64,000 nucleotides of DNA from an uncultured Bacteroidales bacterium (GTDB lineage: Bacteria > Bacteroidota > Bacteroidia > Bacteroidales > Muribaculaceae), in the NCBI GenBank assembly GCA_902781045.1, contig CACZHT010000002.1, forward strand, positions 62,001 through 126,000. Reading direction: 5' to 3'. The translations under genes were made by a program, and so were the position numbers. The notes under the pieces were generated by a model. It saw only the letters and a list, made by a program, of their open reading frames with translations, ran no database searches and had not been told where the DNA came from. Numbering within the stretch: position 1 is the first letter of the stretch; each line of letters begins with the position of its first letter. Below, piece after piece: positions 1 through 7,719 of this stretch.

Positions 1-2
1 CC

Positions 3-1298
3 GAGAGGGCCCTGCTGGGGCTGCTCAACGCACTGGACCCGGCACGGGTGGAGGTAGACCTGTTGCTGAACCAGCACACTGGCGAGTTCATGCCGCTCAT
101 CCCGGAGCATGTACGCCTGCTGCCTGAGCAACGGGGCTACAACGCCATCGAGCGCCCGATGCGTGACATCGTGCACGAGGGGCAATGGCGTATCGCACTG
201 GCGAGGCTGCACGCCAGGTGGCAGCACCGCCGCTATCTCAAGACGCTCACCCCCGAGCAGCGGGCCTACGACGCAAGCATCTTTCAGTATGTAGCCGACT
301 GTGTGACACCGGTGTTGCCACCAATAGCGGAAGCGAATACCCCCTACGACCTGGCCATCAGCTTCCTGACGCCGCACAACATCGTGCTCGACAAAGTCAA
401 GGCACGCAAGAAGGTGGCGTGGATTCACACCGACTACTCGACCATACATGTCAATGTCGAGAAGGAGCTGCGCGTGTGGAGCCGATATGACTACATCGCC
501 AGCATCTCGGACGACTGCACGCGGTCGTTCCTGCAGACTTTCCCCTCGCTCAAGGATAAAATCATCCTTATCGAGAACATCCTGTCGCCCACTCTGGTGC
601 GCCGGCAAGCGATGGACGACGCACATTTTGATGCTGCGCCTATCGGGAGTGCCGACAGCGAGGGGACGCAAACCCCACCCCTCACCCCTCCCCTTTGTGA
701 AAGGGGAGGGGAAGTGGAGACGCTTGGTGAGTGCAATGCGTCCGAGCAAACCCCACCCCTCGCCCCTCCCCTTTGTGAAAGGGGAGGGGAAGTGGTGTTG
801 CTGTCGGTGGGACGCATCTCGCATGCCAAGAACTATGACAATGTGCCACTCATTGCTCAGCGGTTGAGGGAGATGGGGCTGAATTTCGTGTGGTACATCC
901 TGGGACCCGGCAACCGTGATGCCATCGACCAAAAGATTGCTGAGACAAGCACAGGTGACTGCGTCAAGCTGCTGGGAGCGACCAGCAACCCATACCCCTA
1001 TATCAAGGCTTGTGACATCTATGTGCAGCCCAGCCGCTATGAGGGCAAGAGCGTGACAGTGCGAGAGGCGCAGATCTTGTGCAAGCCGGTCATCATCACC
1101 GACTACCCCACTGCCCGCAGCCAGGTGCAAGATGGTGTGGACGGCATCATCTGCCCGATGGACAACGCCGGCATCGCGCGTGCCATCTGCGACCTGGCGG
1201 GCGATGCAACCAAACGCAAAGCGTTAAGCAACTACCTCGCCGCCCACGACTATGGCAACGAGTGCGAGGTCGACAAAATCTATCAGCTGCTCGATTAA
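3..1298 (+). CDS. Glycosyltransferase family 4 (GT-B), 5' end outside the window
   Basis: Predicted cytoplasmic or membrane-associated retaining sugar transferase acting in surface polysaccharide assembly. The frame is open from base 3 and reads ERALLGLLNALDPARVEVDL, a typical GT4 N-terminal helix, so the true start lies upstream and the GTG at 48 is internal. The C-terminal Rossmann domain begins at LLSVGRISHAKN and contains the donor-site block PSRYEGKSVTVREAQ (E-x7-E type). About 40 residues, roughly 223-264 of the visible frame, are two in-frame copies of a dispersed palindromic repeat giving PPLTPPLCERGGEV-like peptides, placed just before the second Rossmann fold. The sugar specificity cannot be read. 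Family assignment is secure; how the insertion affects activity is unknown. Confidence 0.9.
   Translation, partial: ERALLGLLNALDPARVEVDLLLNQHTGEFMPLIPEHVRLLPEQRGYNAIERPMRDIVHEGQWRIALARLHARWQHRRYLKTLTPEQRAYDASIFQYVADCVTPVLPPIAEANTPYDLAISFLTPHNIVLDKVKARKKVAWIHTDYSTIHVNVEKELRVWSRYDYIASISDDCTRSFLQTFPSLKDKIILIENILSPTLVRRQAMDDAHFDAAPIGSADSEGTQTPPLTPPLCERGGEVETLGECNASEQTPPLAPPLCERGGEVVLLSVGRISHAKNYDNVPLIAQRLREMGLNFVWYILGPGNRDAIDQKIAETSTGDCVKLLGATSNPYPYIKACDIYVQPSRYEGKSVTVREAQILCKPVIITDYPTARSQVQDGVDGIICPMDNAGIARAICDLAGDATKRKALSNYLAAHDYGNECEVDKIYQLLD
670..794 (+). repeat. Two in-frame copies of the GC-rich palindromic repeat inside a GT4 gene
   Basis: Copy 1 is at about 670-716 and copy 2 at about 747-794. 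Each has a C-rich arm (ccccacccctc) followed by the dyad cctcccctttgtgaaaggg. Both keep the host frame open and encode TPPLTPPLCERGGEV and TPPLAPPLCERGGEV. The same element recurs at 19,739-19,788 (also in a gene) and, intergenically, near 21,913, 34,843/35,031, 35,104, 41,837 and 53,055/53,271. Confidence 0.9.
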
Positions 1299-1350
1299 AT
1301 CCTTGTATCCGTATACGGCCGGATTGCAATTCAGACCGAACGGGACACAA

Positions 1351-1509
1351 ATGAATACATTTAGCCAACAGCCAAAAAACATGCGCAACGCCACACTCGA
1401 CCTCTTGCGTGTCATCGCCATGATGGTCCCCTACATGCCACGCTCTACCGCCCAACAGGAGTTTTTCAGCCCGGGTGGATGGTGGCCGATTAGATTTGAT
1501 ATTTATTAG
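1351..1509 (+). pseudogene. Remnant of an acyltransferase-3 N-terminus
   Basis: A 52-codon frame from ATG 1351 starts with a short leader and then NATLDLLRVIAMMV, the usual first membrane helix and conserved Arg of acyltransferase-3 proteins. Homology stops there and unrelated residues follow to a stop at 1507-1509. The expected His-containing continuation is missing. It lies directly before an intact acyltransferase-3 gene, so it is probably the stump of a replaced or duplicated copy. It could be translated as a short peptide, but no function is suggested. Confidence 0.6.
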
Positions 1510-1538
1510 TAGTTTATTCTTATTTCGATTATTGAGAA

Positions 1539-2555
1539 ATGACAACTCAACCCACTGAGAATAGACAATATTGGATAGATGCAGTGCGATCATTCGCATG
1601 CCTATGTGTAATCTGCACGCACGCCCCCATTCCAGGAGGCACACATGGCACAAATTTCATTGCACCTTTCAACTACTTCTCTGTTGCTGGGGCGTCCATA
1701 CTATTCTTCATGATTTCAGGTTCATTGGTTCTCTATAAGCCTAAACCAGTTCTACCATTTTTGAAAAAACGCCTTTCGCGAATTGTCTTTCCGATGGTGT
1801 TTTGGACAATAGTCTCGCTGCTTGTCGCCACATCATTGGGCGAACTTACATGGCACGACTTTTGGCATCACGTCATCATGATTCCCGTTGCGCCCCAAGA
1901 AGGTACTTACTGGTTCATATATGTCATCTTTGGAATCTATCTCGTCACGCCAATCCTAGCAACTTGGCTAGTAAACTGCAGTAAGAAAGACCTACGTTTT
2001 TATCTCGGCATATGGGCAGTGACTCTTTTATTGCCTTACCTGAACCTGTTGAATCCAGAGTTTACGACATCCATCAATTTTAATAATGGCTACCTGTATT
2101 CATTCTATGGGTTTCTTTGGTTCGCTGTTATGGGTTACTACATCAGGCGATATGTCAATATTCAGAAATATCGATGGTGGCATTATTTAATATTTGTCAT
2201 TTTGGTTATTCTGCCAGCTATTCTTTATTTAACCCCAATCCCTCACAATGTCATACAAGATCGCATGACCATCAATATGGTCGCTTTGTGCATCTGCTAT
2301 TATGTCATAATCAAGCACATGAGTATAAGTCCCCGCTGGGAGAAAATCTTCTACAACTTTGCTCAACATAGTTTTGGCATCTACCTAGTGCATATACTGG
2401 TTATGCGCCGTATTCTTTGGCCTCTTCTTGAGCCATATAACATACATTACTTAATCCAGATACCACTTGTTGTTGCCGCAACTGCTTTTTGCAGCTATAT
2501 GACTGTTCATTTGTTCAGCAAGTTGCCCGGCAGCAAGTATATTGTCGGGCTGTAG
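1539..2555 (+). CDS. Acyltransferase-3 family membrane O-acyltransferase
   Basis: Polytopic inner-membrane protein of 338 aa, the usual length for the family, predicted to transfer an acetyl or other acyl group to a polysaccharide or lipid-linked sugar. The N-terminus WIDAVRSFACLCVICTHAP has the conserved Arg and the His about ten residues later that mark the active site. About ten hydrophobic segments follow, including FNYFSVAGASILFFMISG and WFIYVIFGIYLVTPIL. It follows a truncated relative and precedes an EpsG-like polymerase on the same strand, which places it in O-antigen or capsule modification. Acyl donor and acceptor are unknown. Confidence 0.88.
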   Translation: MTTQPTENRQYWIDAVRSFACLCVICTHAPIPGGTHGTNFIAPFNYFSVAGASILFFMISGSLVLYKPKPVLPFLKKRLSRIVFPMVFWTIVSLLVATSLGELTWHDFWHHVIMIPVAPQEGTYWFIYVIFGIYLVTPILATWLVNCSKKDLRFYLGIWAVTLLLPYLNLLNPEFTTSINFNNGYLYSFYGFLWFAVMGYYIRRYVNIQKYRWWHYLIFVILVILPAILYLTPIPHNVIQDRMTINMVALCICYYVIIKHMSISPRWEKIFYNFAQHSFGIYLVHILVMRRILWPLLEPYNIHYLIQIPLVVAATAFCSYMTVHLFSKLPGSKYIVGL

Positions 2556-2601
2556 TTGCCTCATGGTTCTGCGCTGTTTTTTTAACCCTTAATTGGCATT
2601 A

Positions 2602-3738
2602 ATGGACTTTTATAGTTTCTTTACCCCAATATCAGCCTCTGTCTATTCTCAAGTCTATACCTACCTGGTTATGGCCTTGTGTATGCTTGTCGTGTTTCAA
2701 CGGATCAATGCCGAGGAGAACGAACTGATTTACGCTCGGCACAGCTTTCCGCTGCCTGCCATAGTGTTGACGCTGCTTATCGCCATCCCCATAGGCTTTC
2801 GCAATCCGCTCGGTCTATTCGGCGACACTTATTTCTACACGCACTCATTCAGCAATGTGCTGAAAGAGTACAGCCCCATCGACTGGTCAACCGAGTGGCT
2901 GTTTGACAACTGGATGTTTTTCTTCAAAGACCATGGCCTTGAGATTCAGTATTTCTATCTCTCAGTTTCACTGGTCTACTTCGGCACCATGCTGGTGTCA
3001 TGCTATAAACTGGCTAAGAACAACACATGGATAGCTCTGCTATTCTGCCTCGTTTCCTACTCTTGCTACTCTTATAGCACCAACGGTGTGCGCAATGGTC
3101 TGGCCTGCAACCTGGTGATGCTGGGCATCGTCTACCTCACTGAGACCGACTGGAAGAAATATATCAGCCTCATTTTCTTTGTCATCGCCTATGGCATCCA
3201 CCACTCTTCGGCATTGCCCGCCGTTGCTGCATTGACTGCCGCGTTTATTATCAAGGAACCGAAGTATGCCATCCAGTTCTGGGTTGCGTCCATCTTCATT
3301 TCGCTGCTACTGGGCAACACGATTGGTGACATCTTTGCCAGTTTGGGCTTTGACGATCGAATGAGCGGATATTTCCAAGGGCAGCAAGACAGCCAAGAAA
3401 TGAGCCGATTTACTGACACTGGTTTCCGCTTCGACTTCTTGCTCTACAGCGCCATGCCGGTGCTGATGGCATGGTATGTGACGGTGAAGCGAAACTTCCG
3501 CGACCAGACATTCAACATTATCGCCAACACCTATATCCTGGCCAATGCATTCTGGGTGATGGTTATCCGTGCATCATACAGCAACCGCTTTGCCTACTTG
3601 TCGTGGTTCATCTATCCGCTGGTGATTGCTTACCCACTACTGCGGATGAACATCTGGGAAGACCAGGACCGCAAGACGGCCCAGATCCTTCTAGCCTACT
3701 CGGGCTTCACATTCTTTATGTTCCTCATCGGCAAATAA
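2602..3738 (+). CDS. EpsG family (Wzy-like) polysaccharide polymerase
   Basis: Multi-membrane-span protein of 378 aa predicted to polymerise repeat units of the surface polysaccharide at the periplasmic face of the inner membrane. Visible EpsG features are the segment IPIGFRNPLGLFGDTYFYTH (a conserved R plus D-T-x-x-Y block), YSYSTNGVRNGLA and IAYGIHHSSALPA. ATG 2602 is preferred over TTG 2593, because it gives the usual short N-terminus before the first helix. It is the only polymerase candidate seen in the locus. No Wzx flippase is visible in the window, so the flippase must lie upstream. The family call is good; linkage specificity is unknown. Confidence 0.85.
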   Translation: MDFYSFFTPISASVYSQVYTYLVMALCMLVVFQRINAEENELIYARHSFPLPAIVLTLLIAIPIGFRNPLGLFGDTYFYTHSFSNVLKEYSPIDWSTEWLFDNWMFFFKDHGLEIQYFYLSVSLVYFGTMLVSCYKLAKNNTWIALLFCLVSYSCYSYSTNGVRNGLACNLVMLGIVYLTETDWKKYISLIFFVIAYGIHHSSALPAVAALTAAFIIKEPKYAIQFWVASIFISLLLGNTIGDIFASLGFDDRMSGYFQGQQDSQEMSRFTDTGFRFDFLLYSAMPVLMAWYVTVKRNFRDQTFNIIANTYILANAFWVMVIRASYSNRFAYLSWFIYPLVIAYPLLRMNIWEDQDRKTAQILLAYSGFTFFMFLIGK

Positions 3739-3806
3739 TCAAACACTGAATGCACTGAATGCACTGAATTTTTCTGTGTCAGTCTGTGGGTTCTGTGTGA
3801 ATATCA
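3737..3806. repeat. Direct repeat, left copy flanking a GxxExxY gene
   Basis: About 68 bp containing tandem cactgaatg units, then ttctgtgtcagtctgtggg and ttctgtgtgaatatc. It is nearly identical to 4320-4388. A degenerate half unit follows at 3807-3843 (gaatgcacagaatacacgg). The units have internal dyad character (cactgaat against ttctgtg). Confidence 0.85.
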
Positions 3807-3853
3807 AACACCGAATGCACAGAATACACGGAACTCCTTTCTGCTAATAAACT

Positions 3854-4237
3854 ATGAGAGATTTTACTGAGCTTAACAAGCTGACCTATACGATAAGAGG
3901 ATGTATCTTTGAGGTTTACAAAACTTTGGGCCCCGGATTGCTTGAGCCAGTGTATCGAGGGACTATGATGCAGGAACTCAAGCTGCAAGGCCTTCAAGCA
4001 CGCCAAGAAGTTGTGATTCCTGTTGTCTATAAGGGGGTCAACCTGGGTTTCAACTACCGAATGGACATCCTTGTCGAAGATTCAATCATTGTTGAATTAA
4101 AGTCGGTCGAGAAGCTACACCCGGTTTTCTTTAAACAACTGACCAATTATCTGAAGCTGACTCACAAGCCATTGGGGCTCCTCGTGAACTTCAATTGCAC
4201 TGATGTCGCAAAAGAGATTCATCGCATTGCCAACTAA
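3854..4237 (+). CDS. GxxExxY family protein (PD-(D/E)XK-like fold)
   Basis: Protein of 127 aa, the typical length for this family of unknown function. The defining motif GPGLLEPVY is at about residues 26-34. The nuclease-like core shows as NYRMDILVEDSIIVELKSV, in which D, E and K are spaced as in a PD-(D/E)XK site, followed by FFKQLTNYLKLT. Near-identical direct repeats of about 68 bp lie on both sides, and the gene splits the run between the polymerase and the MBOAT gene. It therefore looks like a passenger in the polysaccharide locus, not a biosynthetic enzyme. Family identity is confident; mobility is inference. Confidence 0.88.
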   Translation: MRDFTELNKLTYTIRGCIFEVYKTLGPGLLEPVYRGTMMQELKLQGLQARQEVVIPVVYKGVNLGFNYRMDILVEDSIIVELKSVEKLHPVFFKQLTNYLKLTHKPLGLLVNFNCTDVAKEIHRIAN

Positions 4238-4262
4238 CAACACAGACATCAATGATTTTTCA

Positions 4263-4388
4263 AACAAACACGGAATACACGGAATTCTTTTCTGTGGCAG
4301 TCTGTGGATTCTGTGTGGATATCAAACACTGAATACACTGAATGCACTGAATTTTTCTGTGTCAGTCTGTGGGTTCTGTGTGAATATC
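4263..4388. repeat. Direct repeats, right copies flanking the GxxExxY gene
   Basis: There are two adjacent units. A diverged one is at 4263-4322 (cacggaatacacggaattc, then ctgtggcagtctgtgg) and one nearly identical to the left copy is at 4320-4388. Together with 3737-3843 they bracket one gene. They are too few, and the spacer too long, for a CRISPR array. Confidence 0.85.
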
Positions 4389-4421
4389 TTTCCATAGCCA
4401 GACAACTATCACTTTGAGCGG

Positions 4422-5852
4422 ATGCTGTTCAATTCATTTGAGTTTCTGTGGCTGTTTCCACTGATTTTTGTCACTTATTGGCTGATTAACCGGCCAGCAG
4501 TGAGAGCGAAAGCGCCCCGACTGCCCAACTTGTTGCTGATAGGCATCTCCTATGGCCTCTACATCAAGTGGAATCCAGCTTTTTCGCTTCTGCTGCTGGG
4601 CGTCACCGCTGTGACTTACAGCGCAAGCCTAGCACTGGAGCGTGTTTCGCAGTCTAAGAAAAGGAATCTTGCCGCTTGTGGCATCATACTGGCATTGCTG
4701 CCCCTGACAGTATTCAAATATGCCGACTTCATTCTGGCTCAAGCCAATGAATTGGGTGCTGTGTTCGGCATGGAATTCGGCTTGCCTGGACTGAACTGGG
4801 CATTGCCGCTGGGCATATCATTCTTCACCTTTCAAGCAGTGGGCTATGTTGCTGATGTCTATCTAGGACGCATCAAGGCCGAGCGAAATTGGTGGGATTA
4901 TATGCTGTTTGTATGCTTCTTCCCACAGATTGCGGCAGGTCCTATTGGCCGCGCCAGCTTGCTGCTGCCCCAGATTAAATCACCCCGTTCGTTCAATCCA
5001 TCACAATGTAGCCAAGGCATGCGATGGCTACTGTGGGGCATGTTTCTCAAGGTAGTCATGGCCGATCGCATCGGACTAGTTGTCGACCCTATCCTAGCCC
5101 AATACCAGAGCCAATCATCGGCACTGTGCGCCATGGCAGCAGTGCTCTACTCGCTGCAGATTTATGGCGACTTTGCCGGCTACTCGTTCATGGCACTGGG
5201 TGTAGGTCAGTTGATGGGCTTTGAGCTGACCAACAATTTCAAACGTCCCTATCTGTCGCAGAGCATCACAGAGTTCTGGCACCGCTGGCACATTTCCCTA
5301 TCAACCTGGCTGCGTGACTATGTCTACATACCGCTTGGCGGCAGCCGTTGCAGCAAGGCACGCAGTTACCTGAACATTGCCGTGACTTTTCTGGTCAGCG
5401 GCATCTGGCATGGAGCCAATTGGACTTTTATAGTCTGGGGCATTCTGCATGGTCTATTCCAGATTGCCGAGAAGGCAGTGGGGTTGGGCAAAAAACAATC
5501 ACGAGGCATCATCAAGGTGCTTCGTGTAGCCACGACCTTTGTCATTGTCACACTGCTGTGGGTCATCTTCCGTATGCCCACATTCAGCGATGCGTGTAGC
5601 TTCATCGGTCATCTGTTCTCTGGCTTCGCCACATCAACCATCACCATCACACCCTCGATGAAGATTCTGCTGCTGCTTTCGATACTTATCGTTATCTTCA
5701 AGAACCTGATGGACGAGTATCTACCACAAGACAAGACACTCTTGCACAACCGATATTGGCTGGTGCGTTTCGGCACTTACATCGGTCTGACGGCACTTAT
5801 CTTGCTGTGCGGGGTACTCGATGCCAGCCAGTTTATTTACGCCCGCTTTTAG
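4422..5852 (+). CDS. MBOAT family O-acyltransferase (AlgI-like)
   Basis: Inner-membrane protein of 476 aa predicted to pass acyl groups across the membrane for O-acylation of an exported polysaccharide. Clear MBOAT blocks are LPLGISFFTFQAVGYVADVY, FFPQIAAGPIGRAS, FWHRWHISLSTWLRDYVY and SGIWHGANWTFIVWGI; the last contains the invariant catalytic His. About ten membrane segments are visible. The SGNH-like gene starts 14 bp downstream, an arrangement like AlgI with AlgJ/AlgX or PatA with PatB, so the two probably form one acetylation machine. Start ATG 4422 puts the first helix at the N-terminus. Confidence 0.93.
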   Translation: MLFNSFEFLWLFPLIFVTYWLINRPAVRAKAPRLPNLLLIGISYGLYIKWNPAFSLLLLGVTAVTYSASLALERVSQSKKRNLAACGIILALLPLTVFKYADFILAQANELGAVFGMEFGLPGLNWALPLGISFFTFQAVGYVADVYLGRIKAERNWWDYMLFVCFFPQIAAGPIGRASLLLPQIKSPRSFNPSQCSQGMRWLLWGMFLKVVMADRIGLVVDPILAQYQSQSSALCAMAAVLYSLQIYGDFAGYSFMALGVGQLMGFELTNNFKRPYLSQSITEFWHRWHISLSTWLRDYVYIPLGGSRCSKARSYLNIAVTFLVSGIWHGANWTFIVWGILHGLFQIAEKAVGLGKKQSRGIIKVLRVATTFVIVTLLWVIFRMPTFSDACSFIGHLFSGFATSTITITPSMKILLLLSILIVIFKNLMDEYLPQDKTLLHNRYWLVRFGTYIGLTALILLCGVLDASQFIYARF

Positions 5853-5866
5853 ATACAATACAGCTC

Positions 5867-6766
5867 ATGCTCAATGTTCTGAAAAAGACATTGCTTGTCG
5901 TGATCACGCTCCTGCTGATTGACCAGTTAGTCGGCCGCTCGCTAATGTGGATCAACGAGGGCACAATGAAGGGTGACTATGGTCGCAATACGTATATAGC
6001 CACTCAAGCCTGCCAAGACATCCTCATCTTCGGCTCATCGCGTGCCATCCATCACTACGACCCCACCCTAATTGGCGAGTCACTGGGCATGACATGCTAC
6101 AATTGTGGCGAGGACGGCATGGGCATCATTTTGATGTATGCCCGGCTGCAATTGATACTGCAACGCCACACACCCAAAGTTGTCATATATGACATCGAAC
6201 CGTCCTACGACCTGCTGGAAGATGACAACACCCGCTATCTGGGTTTCCTACGTCCGTTCTACGACAACGACACCATTAAACGCATCTGCGTTGACGTGTC
6301 TCCCAGCGAACGCTTCAAGAACTTGTCTATGCTCTACCGGTTCAATTCACGCTGGGTTGACATCATCGCCCAACGCATCTCTCATGACCCCTCACAAGCC
6401 CGAGACTACACATGGGCACCGCTGCATGGCTCACTTAATGCGGCGACATCGCACATTGCCGAATCATCCGAAAAAAGTTATGACCCGCTAAAAATGAAAT
6501 ATCTGCAGCGACTGATTGAGTGCTGCGTCAACAATGACATCGCACTATATTTCGTTGCTTCGCCCAACTATGGCAACACCGATGACAAGGTGTATTCGCC
6601 ACTTAAAGAGCTAGCTGCGGCAAACGACATTCCTGTTCTGAACCACAGTATTGACACCACCTTTACACGGCATCCCGAACTGTTTAACGACCGTGACCAC
6701 CTCAATCAGCGGGGAGCGACGTTGCTGACGAAAATGTTAATCCAAGAAACCAACAATCAAGACTAA
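5867..6766 (+). CDS. SGNH-hydrolase-like periplasmic acetyltransferase partner
   Basis: A 299-aa protein with an N-terminal membrane anchor (LKKTLLVVITLLLIDQLVG) and an extracytoplasmic SGNH-like domain. Block I is DILIFGSSRAIHHY, which has the catalytic Ser in the form GSSR. The C-terminal block DRDHLNQRGA supplies the Asp and His of the triad. It probably transfers or removes acetyl groups on the glycan, using acetate delivered by the MBOAT protein encoded 14 bp upstream. ATG 5867 is chosen because it immediately precedes the anchor, while the frame further upstream overlaps the MBOAT gene. The next gene starts 2 bp after the stop. Confidence 0.82.
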   Translation: MLNVLKKTLLVVITLLLIDQLVGRSLMWINEGTMKGDYGRNTYIATQACQDILIFGSSRAIHHYDPTLIGESLGMTCYNCGEDGMGIILMYARLQLILQRHTPKVVIYDIEPSYDLLEDDNTRYLGFLRPFYDNDTIKRICVDVSPSERFKNLSMLYRFNSRWVDIIAQRISHDPSQARDYTWAPLHGSLNAATSHIAESSEKSYDPLKMKYLQRLIECCVNNDIALYFVASPNYGNTDDKVYSPLKELAAANDIPVLNHSIDTTFTRHPELFNDRDHLNQRGATLLTKMLIQETNNQD

Positions 6767-6768
6767 CA

Positions 6769-7719
6769 ATGCCCACACTTACCGTATTTACCCCAGCTTA
6801 TAACCGATCGCACACCATCGGGCGCACCTATGAGAGCCTTTGTCGCCAGACTTGTAAAGACTTTGAGTGGCTCATCATCGATGATGGCTCGACCGATGGC
6901 ACGAGAGCGCTTGTGCAGTCGTGGCTGCAGCCTCCCCTAGCACCCCATGAGGTGAAAGGTAACAGTTTCTCAGGCATTTGCCCAGCGGGATTCAAGATAA
7001 GCTATATCTGGCAAGAGAATCAAGGAATGCATGGGGCGCACAACATAGCCTACCGCAACATCACCACTGAACTGAACACCTGCATCGACAGTGATGACTG
7101 GATGCCTGATGATGCAGTCGAAAAGATTGTGACATTCTGGAGGCGGCATGGCAGCGACCGATATGCCGGAGTTGTCGGGCTAGACTATACTGCCGACGAT
7201 GAATTGATTGGTACCATGTTCCCTTCAGACATGAGCGAGACCACCCTATTGGGATTCTATGCCCATGGTGGCAAGGGCGACAAGAAGCTGGTCTACCGCA
7301 CTGAAGTCATCACAAAATATCCCGAATACCCATTGTTTGAGGGAGAACGATATGTTGGGCTAGCCTATAAGTATATGCTCATAGATCAAGATTACAAACT
7401 GCTCACGCTCAATGAGCCGCTTGTGATAGTTGAATACCAACCAGACGGATCGAGCCACAGCATGTATCGACAGTACTGGAACAATCCGCGTGGGTTCGCA
7501 TTTTTCCGCAAGACCGAGATGCAATGCACAGCAAGCAAAAAACGACAATTTGTCGTTTGCGCTCACTACGTTTCCAGCTCAATCATCGCACGCAACTGGA
7601 ATTTTGTGAAAGAAAGTCCGCGCAAACTGATGACGCTGCTAAGCATACCAGCGGGCATCTGTTTTTATCTGGTCATTCGCCATCGAGTTAAATCAAACCA
7701 GAAAATGCAATTTAGATGA
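6769..7719 (+). CDS. Glycosyltransferase family 2 (GT-A)
   Basis: Cytoplasmic inverting glycosyltransferase of 316 aa. The GT2 signature is TVFTPAYNRSHTIGRTYESL, then IIDDGSTDGT, and the metal-binding DxD as CIDSDDW. Compared with usual GT2 spacing there is an extra stretch of about 18 residues (PPLAPHEVKG and following) between the GT2 helix after STDGT and the strand ISYIWQENQG. Its DNA (ctcccctagcaccccatgag) weakly resembles the dispersed palindromic repeat, so it may be an old in-frame insertion. The stop overlaps the next start as ATGA, indicating translational coupling. Confidence 0.9.
   Translation: MPTLTVFTPAYNRSHTIGRTYESLCRQTCKDFEWLIIDDGSTDGTRALVQSWLQPPLAPHEVKGNSFSGICPAGFKISYIWQENQGMHGAHNIAYRNITTELNTCIDSDDWMPDDAVEKIVTFWRRHGSDRYAGVVGLDYTADDELIGTMFPSDMSETTLLGFYAHGGKGDKKLVYRTEVITKYPEYPLFEGERYVGLAYKYMLIDQDYKLLTLNEPLVIVEYQPDGSSHSMYRQYWNNPRGFAFFRKTEMQCTASKKRQFVVCAHYVSSSIIARNWNFVKESPRKLMTLLSIPAGICFYLVIRHRVKSNQKMQFR

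Noticed and set aside
491..829. Open - strand frame of about 110 codons across the first GT4 gene
   Set aside because: It exists because the palindromic repeats are open on both strands. The + strand GT4 motifs run straight through it.
3737..4388. Possible CRISPR-like repeat array
   Set aside because: Only a few long repeat units with one full gene between them, no regular spacers and no cas genes.
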